NCBI GenBank assembly: GCA_035536315.1 | Contig: DATLOJ010000075.1 | Coordinates: forward strand, 1-43,027 | Source of the DNA: DATLOJ01 sp035536315 | GTDB taxonomy: Bacteria; Actinomycetota; CADDZG01; JAHWKV01 | Direction of reading: 5' to 3' | Length of the DNA stretch: 43,027 nt | Shown: positions 16,902 to 24,507 of the stretch, in pieces | Layout: each line of letters begins with the position of its first letter | Numbering within the stretch: the first letter of the stretch is position 1 | Program-made: the position numbers and the translations under genes | Notes under the pieces: model-generated | Databases searched by the model: none | Seen by the model: only the letters and a program-made list of their open reading frames with translations | What the model was told of the DNA's origin: nothing

Positions 16902-17845
16902 ATGAAGGGGGGCCGAACGGCCTTCTGGTGGTCGACAAACCCGGAGGCCCCACATCGCACGATGTCGTGCAGTCCGTAAGGCTAGCCCTGGGAGTAAAGC
17001 GCGTCGGTCACGCGGGGACACTCGATCCATCGGCTACTGGGGTCTTGCTGGTTGCAGTGGGCAGGGCGACTCGCCTCGCGGCGTTCCTGCAGAACCTTCC
17101 GAAGGTCTACCGGGGAAGAGTGCAGTTCGGTGTTACCACCAACACGCAGGACGCCGACGGCGAAACAGTTGAAGAGAGGCCGTGCGGGTTCTCGTTACAG
17201 CAACTAGAGGAAACGCTCGAAGCTTTCCGGGGGCCGATTCTGCAAACTCCCCCGATGGTGTCCGCACTAAAGGTCGGGGGGGAGGCGCTTTACAAAGCGG
17301 CTCGTCGGGGCGAAGAAGTGGAGAGGAAACCCAGGCAGATCCGCATTTACGAGCTCGAGTTGGAGAACGCCGACCTCGACAACTGGCAGGCAACCATCCG
17401 TGTCGCTTGCTCCAGCGGGACTTACATCCGAACACTTGCTGCCGATATTGGTGACCGGCTCGGGTGTGGGGCTCACATAGCCTCCTTGAGACGGCTGTCG
17501 GTCGGATCGTTCACCGAAGAGCACGCCGTTTCACTTGATGCGTTGTCCAGCGACCCGCGTTCGCATCTGCTTCCGCCGGTCGAAGCCATGCGTGACTTCC
17601 CCAAGATAGTTGTGGATTCCGAAGGCATGTCCGCGGTGTCGCACGGGATGTCTCTCGAGATGGGAGACGACACGAGGCCCGGCGAGATCTCGGTGTCGGC
17701 GATTCAAAGATCCAAGGACAGGCCCCCGCACGAGGCGGGCATGACAGCCGGAATTCCGGTCGCGGTGGTTGGGCCTGAAGGAAATCTGCTCGCCGTCTAT
17801 CGAAAGACGAGGGGGCAGCTGCGCCCAGCGGCCGTACTCACATGA
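16898..17845 (+). CDS. truB: tRNA pseudouridine-55 synthase
   Basis: TruB converts U55 in the T-loop of tRNAs to pseudouridine. The catalytic Asp lies in GHAGTLDPSATGVLLV (Asp43), preceded by LLVVDKPGGPTSHDVV and followed by YRGRVQFGVTTNTQDADGE. The C-terminal part is longer than the minimal enzyme and probably forms the PUA-like domain of actinobacterial TruB, though it is weakly conserved. Length 315 residues. It overlaps nrnA by four bases and ribF by four bases, so the three genes are likely co-translated. Confidence 0.95.
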   Translation: MNEGGPNGLLVVDKPGGPTSHDVVQSVRLALGVKRVGHAGTLDPSATGVLLVAVGRATRLAAFLQNLPKVYRGRVQFGVTTNTQDADGETVEERPCGFSLQQLEETLEAFRGPILQTPPMVSALKVGGEALYKAARRGEEVERKPRQIRIYELELENADLDNWQATIRVACSSGTYIRTLAADIGDRLGCGAHIASLRRLSVGSFTEEHAVSLDALSSDPRSHLLPPVEAMRDFPKIVVDSEGMSAVSHGMSLEMGDDTRPGEISVSAIQRSKDRPPHEAGMTAGIPVAVVGPEGNLLAVYRKTRGQLRPAAVLT

Positions 17846-18774
17846 AGTTGTACCGCTCGCTCTCGGAAATCCCGGCCCGTCTCTCTCCCTCGGCGATATC
17901 AGTAGGCAACTTCGACGGGGTGCACAGAGGCCACCTCAAACTGATCAACCGGTTGCTAAAAATCGAGGCTTCGGGAGGCGGAACACCGAGCGTGCTCTCC
18001 TTCGATCCCCACCCGCAACAGGTGTTGAGGGGAGTGTCACCGCCCGCTCTTACAACGACCGAAGCGAAGATCAGCCTTTTGAAGCAAGCCGGCGTCAAGA
18101 GAGCATTCATCCTCCCGTTCGACGAGGAGTTCTCGAAGCTCGAACCGGAGGACTTTGCATCAACGATTCTGGGTGAGCGGCTGAATAGCAGGGCGGTCGT
18201 GGTCGGTGCGAACTTTCGTTTCGGCAGATTCGCCCGCGGCGACGTGACGATGCTGAGAGATCTCGGCAAGCGAGCCGGCTACAAAGTGGAGGGGGCCCCT
18301 CTCGTGAGGGTCGGGGGCCGTACGGTCTCGTCGACTGAGATCAGACATGCCATCGAGGCCGGTGAGCTGAAGTGGGCGAACCGCGCTTTGGGCCGCGCGT
18401 ACCGGGTCGGCGGAACTGTTGTTACCGGCGCAAAGCGCGGTCACCAACTGGGCTTCCCAACCGCCAACCTGAGTCCCGATGCCAACGTGTGCCTGCCTTC
18501 AGAGGGTGTTTATGCGGGCAGGGCGGTCTCAGGAAGAGATTCCTACAAGGCGGCCATCAGCGTGGGGATCAATCCCACTTTCGGCGACGGAAAGCTCTCA
18601 ATCGAGGCGTTCATTTTGGACTTCAAGGGTGACCTGTACGGAAAGTGGCTGGATCTCGACTTCGTCGCCCGGATTCGCGGTCAAGTCAGGTTCGAGAGCG
18701 CTCAATTGCTTGCTTCGGCCATGTCCCAGGACATCAAAGCCGCGAACAATCTTCTGGATAGAAGTTCCCTATAG
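17842..18774 (+). CDS. ribF: Bifunctional riboflavin kinase / FAD synthetase
   Basis: RibF makes FMN from riboflavin and then FAD. The N-terminal nucleotidyltransferase domain has AISVGNFDGVHRGHLKLI (HIGH-like GxxH), the FDPHP segment and GANFRFGRFARGD, then VSSTEIR. The C-terminal riboflavin kinase domain has GAKRGHQLGFPTANL and SVGINPTFGDG, with IEAFILDFKGDLYG. Length 310 residues, typical. The ATG overlaps the truB stop; truB-ribF adjacency is widely conserved. Confidence 0.96.
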   Translation: MKLYRSLSEIPARLSPSAISVGNFDGVHRGHLKLINRLLKIEASGGGTPSVLSFDPHPQQVLRGVSPPALTTTEAKISLLKQAGVKRAFILPFDEEFSKLEPEDFASTILGERLNSRAVVVGANFRFGRFARGDVTMLRDLGKRAGYKVEGAPLVRVGGRTVSSTEIRHAIEAGELKWANRALGRAYRVGGTVVTGAKRGHQLGFPTANLSPDANVCLPSEGVYAGRAVSGRDSYKAAISVGINPTFGDGKLSIEAFILDFKGDLYGKWLDLDFVARIRGQVRFESAQLLASAMSQDIKAANNLLDRSSL

Positions 18775-18829
18775 AGATCGGCCGTCATAGGTAGCATTCG
18801 GGTCTGGACAAAAGTCCCTTACCAAAAAC

Positions 18830-18868
18830 CCGCCGCCTTCCGATACTTGAAGTAGGAGGAAGCGGCGG
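18830..18868 (+). promoter_or_regulatory. Long hairpin enclosing the ribosome-binding site of the zinc-ribbon gene
   Basis: CCGCCGCCTTCC (18830-18841) pairs with GGAAGCGGCGG (18858-18868) with one bulged base; inside the loop TACT (18844-18847) can pair with AGTA (18851-18854). The 3' arm contains part of the AGGAGG ribosome-binding site (18854-18859) and reaches the first base of the GTG start. No T-tract follows, so this is not a terminator; it would occlude translation initiation unless opened. Confidence 0.6.
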
Positions 18869-19065
18869 TGTTCAAATTTTGTCCAGCTTGTGGGTCGGGC
18901 GATGTTGTCCTGTATGAAGACCCCCATTTGGACTGTTGCTGCCTCGAATGTACGTTCATGTGGCACCAGGAACGTGGCCGGATCAGGGTCACGGTCAGGC
19001 TGATCAAGGCAGTTGCCAAGCTGCGGCTTCACTCCCGCGATCACCACGGGATATCCGCAGCGTAA
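18868..19065 (+). CDS. Small CxxC zinc-ribbon protein
   Basis: A 65-residue protein with CPAC at residues 5-8 and CLEC at 25-28, a spacing that suits a zinc ribbon, followed by a basic helix-like tail (RIRVTVRLIKAVAKLRLHSR). A good AGGAGG (18854-18859) precedes the GTG. It lies between ribF and rpsO. No known family is recognised; the basic tail and the location among translation genes hint at an RNA- or ribosome-related role, but that is inference. A hairpin overlapping the ribosome-binding site suggests regulated translation. Confidence 0.65.
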   Translation: MFKFCPACGSGDVVLYEDPHLDCCCLECTFMWHQERGRIRVTVRLIKAVAKLRLHSRDHHGISAA

Positions 19066-19142
19066 GTCTCGCTGTCCGGCTACGACCCCTCGGGGGTGGT
19101 ACCATCTGTGGAACCTACCTGGTAACTACTGAAATAAGGCTT

Positions 19143-19430
19143 ATGCCACTCGAACCCACTCAAAAGACCCAAATCATCGCGGAACACGCCAAGGCGCCTG
19201 GGGACACCGGCTCGCCTGAGGTGCAGATCGCGATCATGTCTACCCGGATCAACGAGATAAACGGCCATCTTAAGGATCAGCCTTCGGATCACGCCGCTCG
19301 CCGGGGGCTTCTACGCCTGGTAGGGCGCAGGGGCAGGCTTCTGGAGTACCTGCGCCGTAAGGACATAGAACGGTACCGGGATATCTCCCAGAAGATGGGT
19401 ATAAGGACCAAGAAGGGGGGCACCGCCTAG
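19143..19430 (+). CDS. rpsO: 30S ribosomal protein S15
   Basis: S15 binds 16S rRNA early in 30S assembly. The 95-residue product has the complete family pattern: DTGSPEVQIAIMSTRINEI, then HLKDQPSDHAARRGLLRLVG, RRGRLLEYL and a C-terminal basic end. The ATG at 19143 has only TAAGG as a weak ribosome-binding site. The 77-base leader contains a short stem, ACCCC/GGGGT at 19085-19097. S15 autoregulates through leader RNA in several bacteria, so this stem may matter, but no known S15-binding motif could be assigned. rpsO followed by pnp is a conserved pair. Confidence 0.96.
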   Translation: MPLEPTQKTQIIAEHAKAPGDTGSPEVQIAIMSTRINEINGHLKDQPSDHAARRGLLRLVGRRGRLLEYLRRKDIERYRDISQKMGIRTKKGGTA

Positions 19431-19486
19431 AGCCAGAACCATTGCAACGCAAACCACTGACACTGAAGCCGGACGGCTACTTTTAA

Positions 19487-19541
19487 CCAGTTATCAGTTG
19501 CGAGCGCTCAACTCGATTGAGCCTTCACAACTGACAACTGG
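19487..19541 (+). promoter_or_regulatory. Long two-tier hairpin in the pnp leader
   Basis: CCAGTTATCAGTTG (19487-19500) pairs with CAACTGACAACTGG (19528-19541) with a single mismatch, 13 of 14 positions. Nested inside, GCTCAA (19506-19511) pairs perfectly with TTGAGC (19517-19522). No T-tract follows. In E. coli a leader hairpin of pnp is cut by RNase III and PNPase then represses its own translation; this structure is a candidate for the same kind of control. Confidence 0.6.
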
Positions 19542-19550
19542 GAAGGCCGT

Positions 19551-19574
19551 CAGCTTCTCCAAAATTGGAGACTG
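19551..19574 (+). promoter_or_regulatory. Hairpin occluding the pnp ribosome-binding site
   Basis: TCTCCA (19556-19561) pairs with TGGAGA (19566-19571) around a 4-base loop, and CAG (19551-19553) can pair with CTG (19572-19574). The GGAG that serves as ribosome-binding site for the ATG at 19579 lies in the 3' arm (19567-19570). The stem would limit translation of pnp when folded. Confidence 0.5.
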
Positions 19575-19578
19575 ATAT

Positions 19579-21906
19579 ATGGACAACACTTCTATTCATC
19601 AAGTTGAACGAAAAATCGGCGAGCCCGTTTACCGCCTTGAAACCGGCCGGCTCGCAATGCAGGCCGATGGCGCGGTGCACGTTCAGTGTGGCGAAACCAC
19701 GCTGCTCGTTGCGGCAACGGCTGCCAAGAAGCCGAGAGTGGGAACGGATTTCTTCCCTCTGACCATCGACTTCGAGGAGCGGATGTACGCCGCCGGCAAG
19801 ATCCCGGGAGGGTTCTTCCGTCGAGAGGGCAGGTCTGGGGAGAAGGCAATCCTCAGCGCAAGGCTTCTCGACCGGCCACTGAGGCCATGTTTCCCGGACG
19901 GGTTCCGCAACGACGTTCACGTCGTGGTGATCGTCCAGGCCGTGGACCAGATCAACCCGCCGGATGTTCCCGCCATCAACGCTGCTTCATGTGCGCTGAT
20001 GCTGTCCGGCATCCCCTTCGACGGGCCAGTGGGAGCTTGCAGGCTTGCTCACGTTGACGGTAACTGGGTGGTCAACCCAACTTTCCAGCAGTCCGAGGAT
20101 GCAACTTTCGAAATCGTTGTTGCCGGAAGGCGCAATGAAGAGGGAGTTGCCGACATCCTCATGGTGGAGGCGGGAGCCACGGAAAAGGCCTTGGACCTGA
20201 TCGCTGACGGCGCGCCGGAAGTTACGGAAGAGGTAGTTGCCGGAGGTCTGGAAGAGTCCAAGACCTGGATCCTCGAGGCAATCTCGGCGCAGGAAGAGCT
20301 CGTTGCCAAAGCGGGCGTCAAAGAGCAGACGAAGAAATTCGTCATCGAGACCACAGCCGCCGACGACATACTCAGCCGCGTTAAAGAGCTTGTCGGTGAA
20401 CACGTTGGTACGGCTCTTCAGATTTCCGACAAGGAAGCGCGCGAGCACGAGATCGAAGAGATCGCCGCTTCGCTCACTGAAGCAACTGCAGCTGAGTACA
20501 CAGAACGTTCCGACGAGGTGACGGCTGCTTACCGGAAGCTGACGAAGAGCATGGTGCGCGACCGAATCGTGAATGAAGGTGTTCGCATCGACGGCCGCGG
20601 AGTCAAAGACATTCGTGAGATCACGTGCGAGGTTGGGCTGCTTCCCAAGGTTCACGGCACGGGACTTTTCACAAGAGGACAGACGCAGGTCATGTCGACC
20701 GTCACGCTGGGGATGCTCAAGATGGAGCAGATGCTCGACGATCTGGGGCTCGCCGAATCCAAGCGGTATATGCACCACTACAACGACCCGCCCTTTTCAT
20801 ACGGAGAGGCCGGATTCATGCGAGGGCCAGGCCGCAGGGCCATAGGTCACGGCGCACTTGCAGAAAAAGCGTTGCTTCCCGTCATTCCGAACGACGAGGA
20901 ATTTCCTTACGCGCTTCGTGTCGTGAGTGAGGTTCTGTCCTCGAACGGATCGACTTCCATGGCCAGTGTCTGCGGTTCGACGCTGTGTCTGATGGACGCG
21001 GGTGTTCCCATCAAGGCCCCCGTCGCTGGAATTGCGATGGGGCTTATCAAAGAGGGGGACAAGTTCGTCACCCTCACCGACATCCTGGGGGCCGAGGACG
21101 CCTACGGCGACATGGACTTCAAGGTTGCCGGCACCGAGACGATGGTGACCGCACTTCAGCTGGACACCAAGATCACCGGAGTGCCTTCGGAGGTTCTGGG
21201 TGCAGCGTTGGAGCAGGCCCGTGAGGCTCGACTGTTCATTCTCAACAAGATCAAAGAAGCACTGCCCGGGCCGCGTGAGGAGCTAAATCAAAACGCACCC
21301 CGGATCATCGCTTTCAAGGTTCCCGTCGAGAAGATCGGAGAGGTCATCGGCCCGAAGGGCAAGAAGATCAACGAGATCATCGAGCGCACGGGAGTCGAGA
21401 TCGACATCGAGGACGATGGCACCGTCCGAATCGGTGCCCGCGAGAACGGACCGGCCGAGGAAGCGCGCAGGATCATCGAGGAGATAGCTCACCCGCACAT
21501 CCCCGAGGTTGGGGAACGGTTCATGGGCAAGGTCGTGAAGATCATGGAGTTCGGAGCGTTCGTGAACATCACGGGCGGAACCGACGGCCTTCTTCACATC
21601 TCCAAGCTGGGAGGAGACATTCGCATCCACCAGGTCGAGGATGTCCTTTCGGAGGGCGACGAGGTCGAAGTAGAGGTCGGGGAGATAGATCAGCGAGGCA
21701 AGATCTCACTGGTACCGGTTAACCCGCTTCCGCGGGTCGCCGAGCTTCCGGCGGATTATGCCTCCCGCTCGAGGCCGCCTCGTGAAGGAGGCCGCGACCG
21801 CGACCGGGATCGTGGACCACGACGTGACCGACCCGATAGGGACCGAGGGCCGCGCAGGGAGCGCCCCGATAGGGACCGCGGCCCGCGCCCCCCACGCGAC
21901 GAATAA
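19579..21906 (+). CDS. pnp: Polyribonucleotide nucleotidyltransferase (PNPase)
   Basis: PNPase is a trimeric 3'-5' phosphorolytic exoribonuclease. Two RNase PH-like domains (residues ~10-230 and ~325-555; the second has the FTRGQTQVMSTVTLG and RREIGHG-like GRRAIGHGALAEKAL segments) flank an alpha-helical domain. A KH domain follows (IGKVIGPKGK-type segment, here IGEVIGPKGKKINEI, near 590) and an S1 domain (GKVVKIMEFGAFVNI). The last ~35 residues are an Arg/Asp/Pro tail built on the repeated unit PDRDRGPRR. Length 775 residues. It follows rpsO by 148 bases with an elaborate leader. Confidence 0.97.
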   Translation: MDNTSIHQVERKIGEPVYRLETGRLAMQADGAVHVQCGETTLLVAATAAKKPRVGTDFFPLTIDFEERMYAAGKIPGGFFRREGRSGEKAILSARLLDRPLRPCFPDGFRNDVHVVVIVQAVDQINPPDVPAINAASCALMLSGIPFDGPVGACRLAHVDGNWVVNPTFQQSEDATFEIVVAGRRNEEGVADILMVEAGATEKALDLIADGAPEVTEEVVAGGLEESKTWILEAISAQEELVAKAGVKEQTKKFVIETTAADDILSRVKELVGEHVGTALQISDKEAREHEIEEIAASLTEATAAEYTERSDEVTAAYRKLTKSMVRDRIVNEGVRIDGRGVKDIREITCEVGLLPKVHGTGLFTRGQTQVMSTVTLGMLKMEQMLDDLGLAESKRYMHHYNDPPFSYGEAGFMRGPGRRAIGHGALAEKALLPVIPNDEEFPYALRVVSEVLSSNGSTSMASVCGSTLCLMDAGVPIKAPVAGIAMGLIKEGDKFVTLTDILGAEDAYGDMDFKVAGTETMVTALQLDTKITGVPSEVLGAALEQAREARLFILNKIKEALPGPREELNQNAPRIIAFKVPVEKIGEVIGPKGKKINEIIERTGVEIDIEDDGTVRIGARENGPAEEARRIIEEIAHPHIPEVGERFMGKVVKIMEFGAFVNITGGTDGLLHISKLGGDIRIHQVEDVLSEGDEVEVEVGEIDQRGKISLVPVNPLPRVAELPADYASRSRPPREGGRDRDRDRGPRRDRPDRDRGPRRERPDRDRGPRPPRDE

Positions 21907-21910
21907 CAAC

Positions 21911-23164
21911 GTGAATCATGAGCGCTCCGTCCTTCCGGGCGGAGTGCGTCTTTTGACCGAGTCCATGCCCGGGGCAGTTTCGGCGAGCCTTGGGTTTTGG
22001 ATCAACGTCGGATCGCGAGACGAATCTGTTGAGCATCAAGGCACGTCGCATTTCCTCGAGCACCTTTTGTTCAAGGGAACGGACCGTGTAAACGCGAAGC
22101 AGATTGCGGATGCCTTCGATTCGGTTGGGGGAGAGGCCAACGCGTTCTCATCGAAGGAATACACCTGCGTTTACGCACGGGTTCTTGCGGCCGATTTGCC
22201 GATGGCTCTCGATCTGCTGAAGGACATGATCAAGAGCCCAGCTTTCCGGCCGGACGAGCTGGACGGAGAACGCAATGTGATTCTGGAAGAGATAGCAATG
22301 CACCACGACACTCCGGAGGACCTCGTGCACGATGTCTTTGCGGAGGCGATGTTCAACGGACACCCCCTTGGGCGAGAGGTCATGGGGACGCCGGAGACGA
22401 TCGCAGCCATCACTCGCGATTCAATTCAGGCGTTCCACGCAAGCCACTACCGTGCTCCATCGACTGTTGTTTCGGCGGCAGGAGCCGTCGACCACGGGTG
22501 GCTCTCTCAGCAGCTTGCAGATCTCCTGACACCAGAGATTCCAGACGTGGGTGAGCGAAGCACTCCCCATCCCGGGACAGGCTCTCGTGTAGTCCGAAAG
22601 GACAGCGAGCAAGCTCACATCGTCATTGGGGGGCCGGGATACGAGCGGGCCCACCCCGACCGGTTTGTTTGGGCGATTCTCGACAACATTCTCGGCGGAG
22701 GAATGAGCTCGCGTCTGTTCCAGGAGATCAGGGAAAAGCGCGGTCTGGCCTACTCCGTTTACTCCTACCGCAACAGCTATTCGGAGGCGGGTCTATGGGC
22801 GGTTTACGCGGGAACTCTTCCAACACACGCCGGTGAGGTGCTCAAGATCATCAACGACGAGCTGCTGACTCTGCTCGAGTCTGGTCCCACAGAGGAGGAG
22901 ATCGTCAGGGCGAAGGGGCACTTGAAAGGGAGCGCTCTTCTTGCTCTCGAGGAAGCGGGGGCCAGGATGTCGCGCCTTGGCAAGGGCGAGCTTCTCTTCG
23001 GAGAGGTTCTCTCGGTTGCGGAACTAGTCGAGCAAATCGAAGCCGTAACTCAGGAACAAGTTGGGTTGCTTGCGAAGAAGCTATTCGACCCGGCCGGCCG
23101 GCTCCTCACCGTCATCGGGCCCTTCACCGAAGACGATCTGACCTCCTGGGGCGTAGCGGGGTAG
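21911..23164 (+). CDS. M16 family zinc peptidase (processing-peptidase-like)
   Basis: An insulinase-family metallopeptidase of 417 residues. The inverted zinc motif HFLEH is at residues 47-51, with the third ligand in NVILEEI (Glu126 or Glu127), so the catalytic half is intact. The C-terminal half has GGPGYERAHPDRF and GGGMSSRLFQEIREKRGLAYSVYSY, typical of mitochondrial-processing-peptidase-like bacterial proteins such as Bacillus YmxG. The GTG at 21911, four bases after pnp, gives the family N-terminus. The pnp-M16-dapB order is conserved. Its substrate is unknown. Its last 84 bases overlap a gene on the opposite strand. Confidence 0.92.
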   Translation: MNHERSVLPGGVRLLTESMPGAVSASLGFWINVGSRDESVEHQGTSHFLEHLLFKGTDRVNAKQIADAFDSVGGEANAFSSKEYTCVYARVLAADLPMALDLLKDMIKSPAFRPDELDGERNVILEEIAMHHDTPEDLVHDVFAEAMFNGHPLGREVMGTPETIAAITRDSIQAFHASHYRAPSTVVSAAGAVDHGWLSQQLADLLTPEIPDVGERSTPHPGTGSRVVRKDSEQAHIVIGGPGYERAHPDRFVWAILDNILGGGMSSRLFQEIREKRGLAYSVYSYRNSYSEAGLWAVYAGTLPTHAGEVLKIINDELLTLLESGPTEEEIVRAKGHLKGSALLALEEAGARMSRLGKGELLFGEVLSVAELVEQIEAVTQEQVGLLAKKLFDPAGRLLTVIGPFTEDDLTSWGVAG

Positions 23165-23611
23165 GCGTTTCTCCGCATTCTTGATCTCGCGCCGTATAAA
23201 GAACTGAGTAACCGGAATCCCGATTGTGTAGTAGACCCAGTTCTCATCATCGAACCAATCGCCTGCCGCGCTTCCTCCAATGAGAACCAAGACACCCGCG
23301 AGTGTCGCCTTCCAACTGAGCATGATGTTCGTGAGCTTCATGAAGGCAATCTCGCGTCTCACCGGCTCGCCGAAATGATGTTCGGCCGACATGATGTTGT
23401 CCGCTATGCGTCCTGCGCAACGTTCGCACTTCGGGTCGGGGACCGCATGGCGTTCTTCATGGCAAAGCGCACAAGCATCCGGGCCGTTTACGACCGCAGG
23501 GACAAGCTTGCCGCCGGCGACCTTGGCAGACTCGACGACGTGAAAGATGTGATGACACCCTTCGCAGTCAGGAGTATCGACCGTATGCCGGTTGTAACAA
23601 ATCTTCGTCAC
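23081..23611 (-). CDS. Small membrane protein with two CxxCH motifs, possible c-type cytochrome
   Basis: The only clear minus-strand gene, 176 residues from GTG at 23611. The N-terminal part has CEGCHH (16-21) and CALCH (47-51), both heme c attachment patterns, plus CERC (62-65) and many His; the HTVDTPDCEGCHH stretch resembles class III (c3/c7) cytochromes. Two hydrophobic segments follow (about 97-115 and 124-140), then an acidic tail. No signal peptide precedes the Cys region, so heme attachment outside the membrane is unexplained; zinc binding is an alternative. The start is uncertain: no ribosome-binding site is obvious, and upstream sequence in frame overlaps dapB. It converges on the M16 gene with an 84-base overlap. 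Confidence 0.6.
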   Translation of the reverse strand: MTKICYNRHTVDTPDCEGCHHIFHVVESAKVAGGKLVPAVVNGPDACALCHEERHAVPDPKCERCAGRIADNIMSAEHHFGEPVRREIAFMKLTNIMLSWKATLAGVLVLIGGSAAGDWFDDENWVYYTIGIPVTQFFIRREIKNAEKRLPRYAPGGQIVFGEGPDDGEEPAGRVE

Positions 23612-23673
23612 AGGATTGAGGTTAAGGCCTGCTGAGTCCCGCGGGAACCAATGACTAAAGCTAATGTGAGTCC

Positions 23674-24456
23674 ATGGTTCGAGTAATTGTTTTTGGCGCC
23701 GGTGGGCGCATGGGGGCCGAGGTCTGCCGTGCGATCGCGGCAGATCCGGACTGCGAGGTGGTCGCCGCAGTCGACCCGCAGTACGCGGGGCAACCTTTGG
23801 CGCAGGTTGCCTCCGTCGATACCGACCTAACAGTTCTGTCCGAAGCATCCCCGGACGCACGTCCGGATGTGGCGGTGGACTTCACCGTTGCCGATGTCGC
23901 GGTTGGGAACATCGCCTGGTGCATCAAGAACGGTGTGGGCGCGGTGGTCGGCACAACGGGCATTCCTGTTGAGGAGCTGGAGAGGCTCGAGTCATTGTGC
24001 GAGCAGAAGTCGGGAAGCGTTTTGATCGCGCCAAACTTTGCCATTGGCGCAGTCCTGATGATGCGGTTCGCAGAGCTTGCGGCGAAGTGGATGCCGGATA
24101 CTGAGATCATCGAGCTGCACCATCCGGGCAAGGCGGATGCTCCATCCGGCACCGCTCTGAGCACCGCCTCTCGAATCGCGGCCGCGCGCGAGGCAGCGGC
24201 GGCGGATCCAAAGGGGAACGAGCTGGTCGCCGGGGCCAGGGGAGCCGACAAGGAAGGTGTGCGGGTCCACAGTGTGAGGCTCCCGGGCCTGGTTGCCCAC
24301 CAGGAAGTCATATTCGGGGGCCTCGGTCAGACCCTTTCGATCAGGCACGACACGACAGACCGGACATCGTTCATGCCCGGGGTCCTCCTGGCTGTGAAGC
24401 GGATCGGGGAGGTCAAAGGCTTCACAGTGGGCCTCGAGAAAGTGCTCGGGATCTGA
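23674..24456 (+). CDS. dapB: 4-hydroxy-tetrahydrodipicolinate reductase
   Basis: DapB reduces hydroxy-tetrahydrodipicolinate with NAD(P)H in lysine/diaminopimelate synthesis. The nucleotide-binding loop is GAGGRMG (8-14), followed by VDFTVADVAVGN and VVGTTG; the substrate site ELHHPGKADAPSGTA contains the catalytic His149/His150 and Lys153. Length 260 residues, normal. The ATG at 23674 is 62 bases from the divergent minus-strand gene, so a promoter must lie close by or the transcript comes through from the pnp-M16 side. dapA follows. Confidence 0.97.
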   Translation: MVRVIVFGAGGRMGAEVCRAIAADPDCEVVAAVDPQYAGQPLAQVASVDTDLTVLSEASPDARPDVAVDFTVADVAVGNIAWCIKNGVGAVVGTTGIPVEELERLESLCEQKSGSVLIAPNFAIGAVLMMRFAELAAKWMPDTEIIELHHPGKADAPSGTALSTASRIAAAREAAAADPKGNELVAGARGADKEGVRVHSVRLPGLVAHQEVIFGGLGQTLSIRHDTTDRTSFMPGVLLAVKRIGEVKGFTVGLEKVLGI

Positions 24457-24461
24457 TGCGT

Positions 24462-24491
24462 TTGTTAATTTCTGATCACAATAGTTAAACT
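24462..24491 (+). promoter_or_regulatory. Possible promoter before dapA
   Basis: TTGTTA at 24462-24467 and TAAACT at 24486-24491, 18 bases apart, in an unusually A+T-rich 50-base gap between dapB and dapA. A start near 24498 would give a very short leader carrying the AGGAGG at 24499-24504. This may give dapA-rnj-ftsK a separate transcript; evidence is only the hexamers. Confidence 0.35.
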
Positions 24492-24507
24492 AAGCCCAGG
24501 AGGCAGT

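Noticed and set aside
21758..21910. An upstream ATG that would extend the M16 peptidase by 51 residues.
   Set aside because: The extension is read from the pnp tail in another frame and lacks family similarity; GTG at 21911 gives the expected N-terminus.
23612..23860. Extension of the minus-strand frame upstream of GTG 23611, antisense to dapB.
   Set aside because: The predicted peptide is Arg/Pro-rich low-complexity typical of a shadow frame of a GC-rich gene, and dapB on the plus strand is clearly real.
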